Of a DNA stretch of 64,000 nucleotides, positions 1 through 8,614 are shown piece after piece. The DNA lies in the NCBI GenBank assembly GCA_016719465.1, contig JADJYY010000003.1, forward strand, positions 45,425-109,424, read 5' to 3'. The translations under genes were made by a program, and so were the position numbers. The stretch is from Hydrogenophilales bacterium (lineage in GTDB: Bacteria > Pseudomonadota > Gammaproteobacteria > Burkholderiales > Thiobacillaceae). Below the pieces are notes generated by a model. The model ran no database searches. It had not been told where the DNA came from and saw only the letters and a program-made list of their open reading frames with translations. Within the stretch, counting starts at the first letter, position 1. Each line of letters begins with the position of its first letter.

Positions 1-127
1 TCAGGCCGGAGAACAGGTAGGACCCCGAACAGAACAGAAGATCGCCGGAACGCAGGTCGTCGCGGACCGTTTCATAGGAGCGGACCGGCATCCGCTTGAT
101 CTCTTTCTTGCCGAGGGGGGCGGCCAT
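1..127 (-). CDS. Partial gene, possible permuted papain-like (YiiX/C92-type) hydrolase
   Basis: Only the first 42 codons are inside the window; the gene runs off the left edge. The protein starts MAAPLGKKEIKRMPVR and reaches the stretch RSGDLLFCSGSYLFSGL. A 'GDLLFCSG' stretch near the N-terminus resembles the nucleophile region of permuted NlpC/P60-like or YiiX-type hydrolases, where the Cys or the region around it starts the catalytic domain; this is inference from a short fragment. It starts 7 bases after the stop of the M17 aminopeptidase, in the same direction, so the two are probably co-transcribed. Function unproven. Confidence 0.5.
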   Translation of the reverse strand, partial: MAAPLGKKEIKRMPVRSYETVRDDLRSGDLLFCSGSYLFSGL

Positions 128-134
128 GGGTGCC

Positions 135-1679
135 TCAGTCCCCGTCGCTCGGCGGAGTCGGAGCGCCGGCATTGCCGGGGTTCGAGACCAGGGCCGACAA
201 CAGTTCCAACCCCAGCCCCACCCCGAACCCGGTGATGTCCGACCCCGCCCCGCCCAGCCCGCCCTTGCAGCGGCTGGCGGACAAGTCCACGTGCAGCCAG
301 GGCGTGTCGTCCACGAAGCGGTTGAGGAAGCGGGCCGCCAGGATGTGGTCCGCCTCGCCGTCCAGGGTGCATTGCTTCACGTCCGCCACGGTGGAATCCA
401 GGGCCTCGTCGTAGTCCTCGGGCATGGGGAAGGCCACCACCCGCTCGCCGCTGGCCTGGCCCGCCGCCACGGCGCTGGCCGCCAATCCATCCCGGTTGCT
501 GATGACGCCGCTCATGCGCTCGCCCAGGGCCACCGCCATGCTGCCGGTGAGGGTGGCGAAATCGATGATGGCCTCCGGTTTCTCCTTCGCCGCCAGGGCC
601 AGGGTATCAGCCAGCACCATGCGGCCTTCCGCGTCGGTGTGGACGATCTCGATGGTGGTGCCGTTCAGGGCCGCCACCACCTCGTTCTGGGTGTAGGCCT
701 CGGGCGACAGGTGGTTCTGGGCGATGGCCAGCCACACTTCCAGGTTCACCGGCAGATTCATTCGCGTCGCCGCCAGCAGGATGCCCAGGGCCACCGCCGA
801 ACCGTTCATGTCGTCGTGCATGTTGTTCATGTAGCGCGCCGGCTTCAGGTTGTGGCCACCGGTATCGAAGCAGATGCCCTTGCCCACCAGGGCGAGATGC
901 GACCTTCCCTTGCCTCTCGCCCCTTGTCCCCTGTGGGTCAGCCGAACGATGGCCGCGTCCTCGTGCCCACTGCCCCGGGCCACCGCCAGGAAAGCGCCCG
1001 CCTTCAGCTTCCTCAGGCGCTTGAGGTCGTATTCCTCGATGCCCCAGCCCGCATCCCTGGCCAGGGCGCGGATGCGTTCGCGGTAGGTCGCGGGCGTCAG
1101 CACATTGGGCGGCAGCAGGGTAAGCGCCCGGCACAGGGTGTTGCCTTCCGCCAGAGCCTGCTCCCGCTTCAGGTCCAGCCCGGCGATGCCGTGCAGCACG
1201 ATGCGCTCCAGGGCAACCGGCGCCTTGCCACTTTTCCAGTTCGGCAGGATCGCGCCATTCAGCCAGGCCACATAGGCCGCGGCCTTGCCAGCCCGGGCGC
1301 GGAAAGTGTCCGCGCCGTGGAGGGCGATCCGGACTTCTCCGGGATGCTCGTCCAGCAGGGGCTTGAGGGCGAGACGCAAGGCGCCATGCCAGGCAAAAGC
1401 CGATTTCTTCTCATCCAGCCGCACCCAGGAGGAAAGACAGCCGCCCGGCAACTCCAGGACCAGGGGCTGCTTGCCCAGGTCTCCCGCTTCCTTGCCGCGA
1501 CGTTCGAGGGCGGCGAGCGCCGCCTCGTGATCCGGGGCATCATGCCATTCCGACCCGGCCGGCAGCACATGAAGCAGGTGTCGAGCCTTGCCGTCGCGGC
1601 ATGTCAGGACAGTCTCCTTCTGCCGCAGGCGCGCCAGGGGCGCGGTGAGCATGCCGGGTTTCTTCGAGGCGTTATCCAT
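135..1679 (-). CDS. M17 leucyl aminopeptidase family protein
   Basis: A 514-residue cytosolic two-metal aminopeptidase that removes N-terminal residues from peptides. The M17 metal site is complete: K267 and D272 in VGKGICFDTGG, D290 in HDDMNGS, and D349/E351 in HTDAEGR (the family signature is usually NTDAEGR). Spacing matches E. coli PepA (offset of three residues). The N-terminal half is divergent, so substrate range cannot be assigned. AGGTGG lies 5 bases before the ATG. Odd feature: residues 251-259 (GQGARGKGR) are encoded by a G/A-rich repeat like that in aceE, located just before the strand carrying K267. The downstream minus-strand gene follows after 7 bases. Confidence 0.9.
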   Translation of the reverse strand: MDNASKKPGMLTAPLARLRQKETVLTCRDGKARHLLHVLPAGSEWHDAPDHEAALAALERRGKEAGDLGKQPLVLELPGGCLSSWVRLDEKKSAFAWHGALRLALKPLLDEHPGEVRIALHGADTFRARAGKAAAYVAWLNGAILPNWKSGKAPVALERIVLHGIAGLDLKREQALAEGNTLCRALTLLPPNVLTPATYRERIRALARDAGWGIEEYDLKRLRKLKAGAFLAVARGSGHEDAAIVRLTHRGQGARGKGRSHLALVGKGICFDTGGHNLKPARYMNNMHDDMNGSAVALGILLAATRMNLPVNLEVWLAIAQNHLSPEAYTQNEVVAALNGTTIEIVHTDAEGRMVLADTLALAAKEKPEAIIDFATLTGSMAVALGERMSGVISNRDGLAASAVAAGQASGERVVAFPMPEDYDEALDSTVADVKQCTLDGEADHILAARFLNRFVDDTPWLHVDLSASRCKGGLGGAGSDITGFGVGLGLELLSALVSNPGNAGAPTPPSDGD

Positions 1680-1724
1680 TAGCCACCTTTAATATTAAAA
1701 ATGTAAATACTAAGTATTGAAGAA

Positions 1725-1753
1725 TTGACGGGTAATACCTCAGCCGGGATAAT
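1725..1753 (+). promoter_or_regulatory. Sigma70 promoter of the aceE-aceF-lpd operon
   Basis: TTGACG (1725-1730), a 17-base spacer and GATAAT (1748-1753) lie 130 bases before the aceE start in an A/T-rich patch between divergent genes. The match to the -35/-10 consensus is good. No operator was identified. Confidence 0.6.
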
Positions 1754-1882
1754 CCGCCCGCTTTCATTCACCCCGATTGTTCCACGAAAACCCTAGAACA
1801 TTCCCGGATCGCGCACAGGGGCATGAGCCGCGCGCAAACGACCTGGCCCCTCATCCCGATCCGTATTCGGAGACCTTTTTTC

Positions 1883-4567
1883 ATGCCGAATTCCAAGCCC
1901 GACATCGACCCCCAGGAAACACGCGAGTGGCTGGACGCCCTGGCCGCCGTCATCGAGGAGGAAGGCGCCGAGCGCGCCCACTACCTGCTGGAGCGTCTGG
2001 TGGACAAGGCCCGCCGCTCCGGCGCCTACCTGCCCTACAACGCCACCACGGCCTACGTGAACACCATCCCGGTGCATCTCCAGGACAAGCATCCCGGGGA
2101 CGTGGCCATGGAATCCCGCATCAAGGCCCTGATCCGGTGGAACGCGGTGGCCTGCGTCATGCGCGCCAACGAGAAGGCCCCCGGCGTGGGCGGCCACATC
2201 GCCAGCTTCCAGTCCGCCGCCACCCTCTACGAGGTGGGCTTCAACCACTTCTTCCATGGCATCGACGCCTCCCGGGGCGGCGACCTGGTGTTCTTCCAGG
2301 GCCACTCCGCCCCCGGCATCTATGCCCGCGCCTTCCTGGAAGGCCGCATCAGCGAGGACCAGTTCGCCAACTTCCGGCAGGAGGCCGATGGCCACGGCAT
2401 TCCCTCCTACCCCCACCCCTGGCTGATGCCGGAGTTCTGGCAGTTCCCCACCGTATCCATGGGCCTGGGCCCGCTCCAGGCCATCTACCAGGCCCGCTTC
2501 CTCAAGTACCTGCACGACCGGGGTATCGCCGACACCTCCGGGCGCAAGGTCTGGGCCTTCCTGGGCGACGGCGAGACCGACGAGCCGGAGTCCCTGGGCG
2601 CCATCACCCTGGCCTCCCGGGAAAAGCTGGACAACCTGATCTTCGTCATCAACTGCAACCTGCAGCGCCTGGACGGCCCGGTGCGCGGCAACGGCAAGAT
2701 CATCCAGGAACTGGAGGCGGCCTTCCGCGGCGCCGGCTGGAACGTGCTCAAGGTGCTCTGGGGTTCCTACTGGGATCCACTGCTGGCCATGGACTCCAAG
2801 GGCGTCCTGCGCCAGCGCATGGAGGAGTGCGTGGACGGCGAGTACCAGAACTTCAAGGCCAAGGGTGGCGCCTATACCCGCGAGGCCTTCTTCGGAAAAT
2901 ATCCAGAGTTGAAGGAAATGGTGGCCGCCATGTCCGACGAGGACATCTGGCGCCTGAACCGGGGCGGCCATGATCCCCACAAGGTCTACGCGGCCTATGC
3001 GGCGGCGGTGAAGCACACCGGCCAGCCCACGGTGATCCTGGCCAAGACCATCAAGGGCTACGGCATGGGCGCTTCCGGCGAAGCCCAGAACCCGACCCAC
3101 CAGGCCAAGAAGATGGCCCTGGCCGACCTCAAGGCCTTCCGCGACCGCTTCCAGATTCCCGTCGCCGACGACCAGCTGGAACATCTGCCGTTCTACCGCC
3201 CGGCCGACGACAGCCCCGAGATGAAATACCTGCAGGCCCGGCGCGCCGCCCTGGGCGGCCACGTGCCCACCCGTCGCATCAAGGCCGAGCCCTTGTCCGC
3301 GCCACCCCTGTCCGCGTTCCAGGCCATGCTGGAAGCCACCGGCGAGCGGGAGATCTCCACCACCATGGCCTTCGTCCGCATCCTCACCAGCCTGCTCCGG
3401 GACAAGGCCATCGGCCGCCACATCGTCCCTATCATCCCGGACGAGGCGCGCACCTTCGGCATGGAAGGTCTGTTTCGCCAGGTGGGCATCTACTCCTCCG
3501 TGGGCCAGCTCTACGAGCCGGTGGATTCCGACCAGGTCATGTACTACCGGGAGGACAAGGGCGGGCAGATCCTGGAAGAGGGCATCAACGAGGCCGGCGC
3601 CTTCAGCTCCTGGCTCGCCGCCGCCACGTCCTACAGCGTCAACGGCGTGCAGATGATGCCCTTCTACATCTACTACTCCATGTTCGGCTTCCAGCGCATC
3701 GGCGACCTGGCCTGGGCCGCCGGCGATTCCCGCGCCCGGGGCTTCCTGCTGGGCGGCACCGCCGGCCGCACCACCCTGAACGGCGAGGGCCTGCAGCACG
3801 AGGACGGCCACAGCCACCTGCAGGCGGGCATGATCCCCAACTGCGTCACCTACGACCCCACCTTCCACTACGAGTTGGCGGTCATCGTCCAGGACGGCAT
3901 GCGCCGCATGTTCCAGGAGCAGGAGGACGTGTTCTATTACCTGACGGTGATGAACGAGAACTACAGCCATCCGGCCCTGCCCAAGGGCGCCGAGGTGGGC
4001 ATCCTGAAGGGGCTTTACAGGCTGAGTGAAGGGGCAAGGGGCAAGGGGCAAGGGGCCAGGAAGAAGACCATGCCGCGTGTACAGTTGCTGGGCTCCGGCA
4101 CCATCCTGCGGGAGGTCATGGCCGCCGCCGAGTTGCTGGAAGCGGATTGGGGCGTGGCCGCCGACGTGTGGAGCGCCACCAGCTTCAACGAACTGCGCCG
4201 GGAAGCCCAGGAAACCCACCGCTGGAACCTGCTGCATCCGGACAAGAAGCAGAAGCTTTCCTACGTGGAGCAATGCCTGGACGCCAGCGAAGGCCCCATC
4301 GTCGCCGCCACCGACTACATGCGCGCCTTCCCGGACCAGATCCGGCCCTACGTGCGCCGCCGCTTTGTCACCCTGGGCACCGACGGCTTCGGCCGCTCGG
4401 ATTCCCGCGAGGCCCTGCGCCGCTTCTTCGAGGTGGATCGCCATTACGTGACCCTGGCCGCCCTCAAGGCCCTGGCCGACGATGGCGTGATCCCCGCCAG
4501 CAAGGCGGCGGAAGCGATCAGGAAATACGGCATCGACGCCGACCGGCCCAATCCGGTCAACGTGTAA
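1883..4567 (+). CDS. aceE: Pyruvate dehydrogenase E1 component, homodimeric type
   Basis: Thiamine-diphosphate-dependent E1 that decarboxylates pyruvate and reductively acetylates the lipoyl group of E2. The 894-residue product (E. coli AceE 887) is collinear with the family: the GDGETDEPES motif at about residue 228 and the INCNLQRLDGPVRGNGKI stretch form the ThDP-Mg site, and GTDGFGRSDSR lies in the C-terminal domain. The start is chosen at 1883 because GGAGA sits 9 bases upstream; an in-frame ATG 60 bases earlier would add a non-homologous leader. Odd: about residues 714-729 (EGARGKGQGARKKTMP) come from an imperfect GGGGCAA tandem repeat placed between LYRL and VQLLGSG, making this loop roughly 8 residues longer than in E. 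coli. Confidence 0.97.
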   Translation: MPNSKPDIDPQETREWLDALAAVIEEEGAERAHYLLERLVDKARRSGAYLPYNATTAYVNTIPVHLQDKHPGDVAMESRIKALIRWNAVACVMRANEKAPGVGGHIASFQSAATLYEVGFNHFFHGIDASRGGDLVFFQGHSAPGIYARAFLEGRISEDQFANFRQEADGHGIPSYPHPWLMPEFWQFPTVSMGLGPLQAIYQARFLKYLHDRGIADTSGRKVWAFLGDGETDEPESLGAITLASREKLDNLIFVINCNLQRLDGPVRGNGKIIQELEAAFRGAGWNVLKVLWGSYWDPLLAMDSKGVLRQRMEECVDGEYQNFKAKGGAYTREAFFGKYPELKEMVAAMSDEDIWRLNRGGHDPHKVYAAYAAAVKHTGQPTVILAKTIKGYGMGASGEAQNPTHQAKKMALADLKAFRDRFQIPVADDQLEHLPFYRPADDSPEMKYLQARRAALGGHVPTRRIKAEPLSAPPLSAFQAMLEATGEREISTTMAFVRILTSLLRDKAIGRHIVPIIPDEARTFGMEGLFRQVGIYSSVGQLYEPVDSDQVMYYREDKGGQILEEGINEAGAFSSWLAAATSYSVNGVQMMPFYIYYSMFGFQRIGDLAWAAGDSRARGFLLGGTAGRTTLNGEGLQHEDGHSHLQAGMIPNCVTYDPTFHYELAVIVQDGMRRMFQEQEDVFYYLTVMNENYSHPALPKGAEVGILKGLYRLSEGARGKGQGARKKTMPRVQLLGSGTILREVMAAAELLEADWGVAADVWSATSFNELRREAQETHRWNLLHPDKKQKLSYVEQCLDASEGPIVAATDYMRAFPDQIRPYVRRRFVTLGTDGFGRSDSREALRRFFEVDRHYVTLAALKALADDGVIPASKAAEAIRKYGIDADRPNPVNV

Positions 4568-4579
4568 GGGGGCGAGAAA

Positions 4580-5929
4580 ATGAGCATCAAGGAAGTCCTC
4601 GTCCCCGATATCGGCAGCTTCAAGGACGTCGAAGTCATCGAGATCATGGTCAAGCCGGGCGACAGCCTGGCCGCCGACGATTCCATCATGACCGTGGAAT
4701 CCGACAAGGCCGCCATGGATATCCCCGCCCCCTTCGGCGGCACCGTCAAGGAAATGAAGATCAAGGTGGGCGACAAGGTCTCCGCCGGCTCCCTGGTGCT
4801 GATGCTGGATACGTCCAGCGACACCGCGGCCAGGACCGCCGCGCCGGTGGTGAAGTCCTTCGTCCCACCCCCCTCCCCCCCCGGGGGTGAGGCCAGGGGT
4901 GAGGCCGGGGGTGAGGGAGTGAACGTCCCGCCACCCTCCCATCCCGCCCCCGACGCGCCGACCCACATCCCACCCAGGCACCGGCCCGACCCGGTTGGCG
5001 CCCATGTCGAATTCGAAACCGGCAAGCCCGCCCACGCCAGCCCCTCGGTGCGCCGCTTCGCCCGGGAACTGGGCGCCGACCTGGCCCGCATCAAGGGTTC
5101 CGGCCCGCGCGGCCGCATCCTCAAGGAAGATGTCCAGGAATGGGTCAAGGCGGAACTGGCCAAGCCCACCGGCGAAGCCATCGGCCTGGGCTTCCCGCCC
5201 GCCCCGGTGATCGATTTCACCCAGTTCGGCGAGGTCGAGAGCCAGCCCCTGTCCCGCATCCGCAAGCTGTCCGGCGCCAACCTCCACCGCAACTGGGTCA
5301 GCGCCCCCCACGTCACCCAGTTCGACGAGGCCGACATCACCGACCTGGAGGACTTCCGCAAGTCCATGCTGGAGGAAGCGGCGAAACGGGGCGTCAAGCT
5401 CACCCTGCTGGCCTTTCTGATGAAGGCGGTGGTCAACGCCCTGCGCGCCTATCCCCAGTTCAACGCCTCCCTCGCCCCGGACGGCGAGAACCTGGTGCTC
5501 AAGAAGTACTTCCACGTGGGCTTCGCCTGCGACACCCCGGACGGACTGGTGGTGCCGGTCATCCGCGACGTCAACAAGAAGGACGTCATGGACATCGCCC
5601 GGGAACTGGCGGAACTGTCCGAACTGGCGCGGGAGCGCAAATTGAAGGTGGATGCCATGCAGGGCGGCTGCTTCACCATCTCCAGCCTGGGCGGCATCGG
5701 CGGCACCGCCTTCACGCCCATCATCAACTGCCCGGAAGTGGCCATCCTGGGCCTGTCCCGGGCCGACTGGAAGCCGGTGTGGAACAAGGCCGCCAAGAAC
5801 TTCGAGCCGCGCCTGGTGCTGCCCCTGTCCCTGTCCTACGACCACCGGGTCATCGACGGCGCCGACGGGGCCAGATTCACCAGCCACCTGCGCCAGATGC
5901 TTTCGGACGTGCGCCGGTTGCTGTTGTAA
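4580..5929 (+). CDS. aceF: Dihydrolipoamide acetyltransferase (PDH E2)
   Basis: E2 core of pyruvate dehydrogenase; transfers acetyl from lipoamide to CoA. The 449 residues hold one lipoyl domain (1-75, lipoylated Lys43 in SDKAAMD), a long Pro/Gly linker (about 85-150), a peripheral-subunit-binding domain (ARELGADLARIKGSGPRGR) and the catalytic domain ending with the active-site HRVIDG. E. coli has three lipoyl domains; here there is one. It starts 12 bases after aceE stops. The linker segment around residues 95-115 (PPPSPPGGEARGEAGGEG) is encoded by a C/G-rich inverted repeat of the kind found in this genome's spacers, tolerated because linkers are flexible. Confidence 0.96.
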   Translation: MSIKEVLVPDIGSFKDVEVIEIMVKPGDSLAADDSIMTVESDKAAMDIPAPFGGTVKEMKIKVGDKVSAGSLVLMLDTSSDTAARTAAPVVKSFVPPPSPPGGEARGEAGGEGVNVPPPSHPAPDAPTHIPPRHRPDPVGAHVEFETGKPAHASPSVRRFARELGADLARIKGSGPRGRILKEDVQEWVKAELAKPTGEAIGLGFPPAPVIDFTQFGEVESQPLSRIRKLSGANLHRNWVSAPHVTQFDEADITDLEDFRKSMLEEAAKRGVKLTLLAFLMKAVVNALRAYPQFNASLAPDGENLVLKKYFHVGFACDTPDGLVVPVIRDVNKKDVMDIARELAELSELARERKLKVDAMQGGCFTISSLGGIGGTAFTPIINCPEVAILGLSRADWKPVWNKAAKNFEPRLVLPLSLSYDHRVIDGADGARFTSHLRQMLSDVRRLLL

Positions 5930-5993
5930 ATTCAGCGAAGGGGGAAGGGTCCGCGCCTTTGGCGCTCAAGGGGGAAGGGTAAAAGCCCGCCCC

Positions 5994-6084
5994 TTCACCC
6001 TTCACCCTTCACCCTTCACCCTTCACCCTTCACCCTTCACCCTTCACCCTTCACCCTTCACCCTTCACCCTTCACCCTTCACCC
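5994..6084 (+). repeat. Perfect 13-copy heptamer tandem repeat (TTCACCC)n
   Basis: Thirteen uninterrupted copies of TTCACCC fill 91 bases of the 166-base spacer between aceF and lpd and end 11 bases before the lpd ATG. Related complementary G/A-rich words (GGGGGAAGGGT) stand just upstream at 5939-5980. A perfect array of this length is expected to change copy number by slippage, altering the aceF-lpd distance but no reading frame. Confidence 0.95.
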
Positions 6085-6095
6085 ATTTGAACGAG

Positions 6096-7844
6096 ATGAC
6101 CCAATCCATCGAAATCCGCGTCCCCGACATCGGCGGCTTCAAGGACGTCGCCGTCATCGACATCCTGGTCCAGCCCGGGGACAGTGTCGCCAAGGACGCC
6201 TCCCTCTTCACCGTGGAGTCCGACAAGGCCGCCATGGACATTCCCTGTCCCCAGGCCGGGGTGGTGGGCAAGCTGCTGGTGAAGGTGGGCGACAAGGTTT
6301 CCGAGGGCTCGTCCATCCTGGTTCTGAAAGTAGGAAGTGGGGAGTCGGAAGTGGGGAAAACCCCGGCTACGCCCACCGAAGCACCCACCCCCCACTTCCC
6401 ACTTCCCACTTCCCAATCAGACCTCCATGCCCAGGTCCTGGTCCTCGGCGCCGGCCCCGGCGGCTACACCGCCGCCTTCCGCGCCGCCGACCTGGGCCTG
6501 AACGTGGTGCTGGTGGAACGCTTCCCCAGCCTGGGCGGCGTCTGTCTCAACGTCGGCTGCATTCCCTCCAAGGCCCTGCTGCATACCGCCCGCCTCATCA
6601 CCGAGGCGGAGGAAATGGCCGAGCACGGCGTCGGCTTCGCGAAACCCAAGATCGATCTGGCCAAGTTGCGGGAATGGAAGGCCAAGGACGTGGTGGGCAA
6701 ACTCACCGGCGGTTTGAGTCAGCTCGCGAAGCAGCGCAAGGTGACCGTGGTCCACGGCGTGGCCAGGTTCACCGGCCCCAACAGCCTGGAAGTCGCCGGC
6801 GATGAAGGCACCCAAACCATCAGCTTCGATCACGCCATCATCGCCGCCGGTTCCGAAGCCATCAAACTCCCGTTCCAGCCGGACGACCCCCGCGTCATGA
6901 GCTCCACCGGCGCCCTGGCCCTGGCCGATGTGCCCAAGCGCCTGCTGGTCATCGGCGGCGGCATCATCGGTCTGGAGATGGGCACGGTGTACGACGCCCT
7001 GGGCAGCAAGGTCACCGTGGTGGAACTGGGCGGCCAGCTCATTCCCGGCTGCGACGCCGATCTGGTCAGGCCCTTGCACAAACGCATGGAAAAGCGCTTC
7101 GAGGCGATCAAGCTCAACACCGGCGTCACCGGCATGGAGGCGAAGAAGGACGGCATCCACGTCACCCTGAAGGCCGGCGAGGGTACGGAAACCCGGGAAG
7201 AGACCCAGACCTTCGACCGGGTGCTGGTGGCCATCGGCCGCCGCCCCAACGGCAAGGCACTCGGCCTCGAAGCCGCCGGCGTGGCCGTGGACGAGCGCGG
7301 CTTCATCCCCGTGGACAAGCAGATGCGCACCAACCTGCCCCACATCTTCGCCATCGGCGACATCGTCGGCCAGCCCATGCTGGCCCACAAGGCGGTGCAT
7401 GAAGGCAAGGTGGCGGCGGAAGTCATCGCCGGCCATAAAGTCGAATTCCAGGCCCTGGTCATCCCCGCCGTGGCCTACACCGACCCGGAAGTGGCCTGGG
7501 TGGGCGTCACCGAGACGGAAGCCAAGGCGAAAGGGATCGAGATCGAGAAAGGCGCCTTCCCCTGGGCCGCCAGCGGCCGCGCCCTGTCCATCGCCCGCGC
7601 CGAGGGCATGACCAAGCTGATCCTGGACAAGGAATCCGGCCGGGTCATCGGCGCCGGCCTGGTGGGCATCAACGCCGGCGAACTGCTGGCGGAAGCGGTG
7701 CTGGCCATCGAGATGGGCGCCACGGCCGAGGACATCGGCCTCACCATCCACGCCCACCCCACCCTTTCCGAGACGATCTGCTTCGCCGCCGAGATGGCGG
7801 AAGGCACCATCACCGACTTGCTGCCGCCGAAAAAGAAGCACTGA
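6096..7844 (+). CDS. lpd: Dihydrolipoamide dehydrogenase with N-terminal lipoyl domain (PDH E3)
   Basis: E3 flavoenzyme that reoxidises dihydrolipoamide with NAD+. The 582 residues comprise a lipoyl domain (1-75, Lys44 in SDKAAMD), a linker (about 78-108) and a complete E3: FAD-binding GAGPGGYTAA, redox disulfide GGVCLNVGCIPSK, NAD-binding GGGIIGLEMG and the catalytic His-Glu in HAHPTLSE. Such lipoyl-E3 fusions are common in betaproteobacteria. The ATG at 6096 begins the lipoyl homology; upstream in-frame sequence is only repeat. The linker is partly encoded by repeated CCCACTT/AAGTGGG words (6330-6418). The last 105 bases before the variable tail PKKKH recur at 13079-13183, across the accessory island. 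Confidence 0.96.
   Translation: MTQSIEIRVPDIGGFKDVAVIDILVQPGDSVAKDASLFTVESDKAAMDIPCPQAGVVGKLLVKVGDKVSEGSSILVLKVGSGESEVGKTPATPTEAPTPHFPLPTSQSDLHAQVLVLGAGPGGYTAAFRAADLGLNVVLVERFPSLGGVCLNVGCIPSKALLHTARLITEAEEMAEHGVGFAKPKIDLAKLREWKAKDVVGKLTGGLSQLAKQRKVTVVHGVARFTGPNSLEVAGDEGTQTISFDHAIIAAGSEAIKLPFQPDDPRVMSSTGALALADVPKRLLVIGGGIIGLEMGTVYDALGSKVTVVELGGQLIPGCDADLVRPLHKRMEKRFEAIKLNTGVTGMEAKKDGIHVTLKAGEGTETREETQTFDRVLVAIGRRPNGKALGLEAAGVAVDERGFIPVDKQMRTNLPHIFAIGDIVGQPMLAHKAVHEGKVAAEVIAGHKVEFQALVIPAVAYTDPEVAWVGVTETEAKAKGIEIEKGAFPWAASGRALSIARAEGMTKLILDKESGRVIGAGLVGINAGELLAEAVLAIEMGATAEDIGLTIHAHPTLSETICFAAEMAEGTITDLLPPKKKH
7725..7829 (+). repeat. Direct repeat, copy 1 (3' end of intact lpd)
   Basis: These 105 bases of lpd coding sequence are identical to 13079-13183 (offset 5354). 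The two copies enclose higBA and the STAND ATPase. Beyond the identity the ends differ: PKKKH here and PRRK in the distal copy. Confidence 0.95.
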
Positions 7845-7864
7845 CCTTTTCGGGTTCTTCATAC

Positions 7865-7888
7865 AGGGCCGATCAAGCGGCCCTTTTT
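7865..7888 (+). terminator. Intrinsic terminator of the PDH operon
   Basis: A stem AGGGCCG / CGGCCCT with a six-base loop is followed by TTTTT, 20 bases after the lpd stop. Confidence 0.85.
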
Positions 7889-7939
7889 CATTGCCATGTG
7901 GGATAGGCCACTTACGCAGCGTTAAGCTACACTACACAC

Positions 7940-8219
7940 ATGATCAAGGGCTTCCGACACCGTGGGATTGAAGCGTTTTTCAGCACCGGCTCCAAGGCTG
8001 GGATTCAGCCCCATCACGCCTCGCGACTCAGCCGGCAACTCAAGCATCTTGATCGGGCGAAGCGCCCGGACGACATGAACATTCCCGGATGGCGGCTGCA
8101 TGCCCTGTCCGGGGACATGAACGGCCACTGGTCGGTCTGGGTGAATGGCAACTGGCGACCCTACCTTCACCTTCGAAGGCGAGAACGTCATCCTGGTCGA
8201 TTATCAGGATTACCACTAG
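7940..8219 (+). pseudogene. higB: HigB-type mRNA interferase toxin, frameshifted
   Basis: HigB/RelE-fold toxins cleave mRNA at the ribosome. The first 74 codons read as a normal HigB (MIKGFRHRGIEAFF... to VWVNGNWR). The conserved C-terminus TFTFEGENVILVDYQDYH follows in the +1 frame and stops at 8217-8219. One extra base around the CCC at 8159-8161 explains the break: the locus is 280 bases, against 279 for an intact 92-residue protein. As read, translation continues in the wrong frame to 8470, over the antitoxin gene. It is followed after 9 bases by higA. The toxin is probably inactive unless the extra base is a sequencing error. Confidence 0.85.
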
Positions 8220-8228
8220 GAGCGCAGC

Positions 8229-8537
8229 ATGGCACGCATGTTCAACCCCCCCCACCCTGGCGAGACCCTGCGCGAGGATATCCTGCCTGCCTTGGGCCTG
8301 ACGGTGACCGAGGCTGCCAGGCAACTGGGCATCACCCGTACCGCGCTGTCCCGGATACTCAATGGCCATGCCGGCATCTCGCCGGACATGGCCAGGCGTA
8401 TCGAAGTCTGGCTGGGCCCGGAGCGCGGTGGCCGCGCCGAACTCTGGTTGGGCATGCAGTTGGACTATGACCTCTGGCTGGCGGAACAGCGCCCCATCCC
8501 CAAGGTGGAACGGGCACCGGATTTGCTTGCAGCTTGA
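8229..8537 (+). CDS. higA: HigA-type antitoxin (XRE helix-turn-helix)
   Basis: A 102-residue DNA-binding antitoxin of the HigA family. It opens MARMFNPPHPGETLREDILP, the family's typical N-terminus, followed by a helix-turn-helix at about residues 30-60 (TEAARQLGITRTALSRILNG). In intact systems it binds HigB and represses its own promoter. It is the distal gene of a pair with the broken higB and is itself intact. It belongs to the segment flanked by the lpd repeats, and the next gene (STAND ATPase) starts 77 bases downstream in the same direction. Confidence 0.92.
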   Translation: MARMFNPPHPGETLREDILPALGLTVTEAARQLGITRTALSRILNGHAGISPDMARRIEVWLGPERGGRAELWLGMQLDYDLWLAEQRPIPKVERAPDLLAA

Positions 8538-8614
8538 TAAACGCGTAACAACATCAATAAACCGGCACACAAAACTGAACTGCACCGCGCTACGCCGTAC
8601 CACAAGCCGAACCG

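Noticed and set aside
1793..5887. A 1,364-codon open frame on the minus strand opposite aceE-aceF
   Set aside because: High GC content keeps the opposite frame open; composition is Gly/Ala/Val/His-rich without motifs, and the plus strand holds clear homologues. The same holds for long open frames at 20501-23689 (-), 29531-31981 (-) and 50836-53577 (+).
5994..6084. CRISPR-like array
   Set aside because: Units are 7 bases, directly adjacent and identical; there are no spacers.
7940..8470. A 176-residue protein reading through higB into higA
   Set aside because: After residue 74 the frame leaves the HigB homology and runs over higA in another frame; the conserved tail is in +1.
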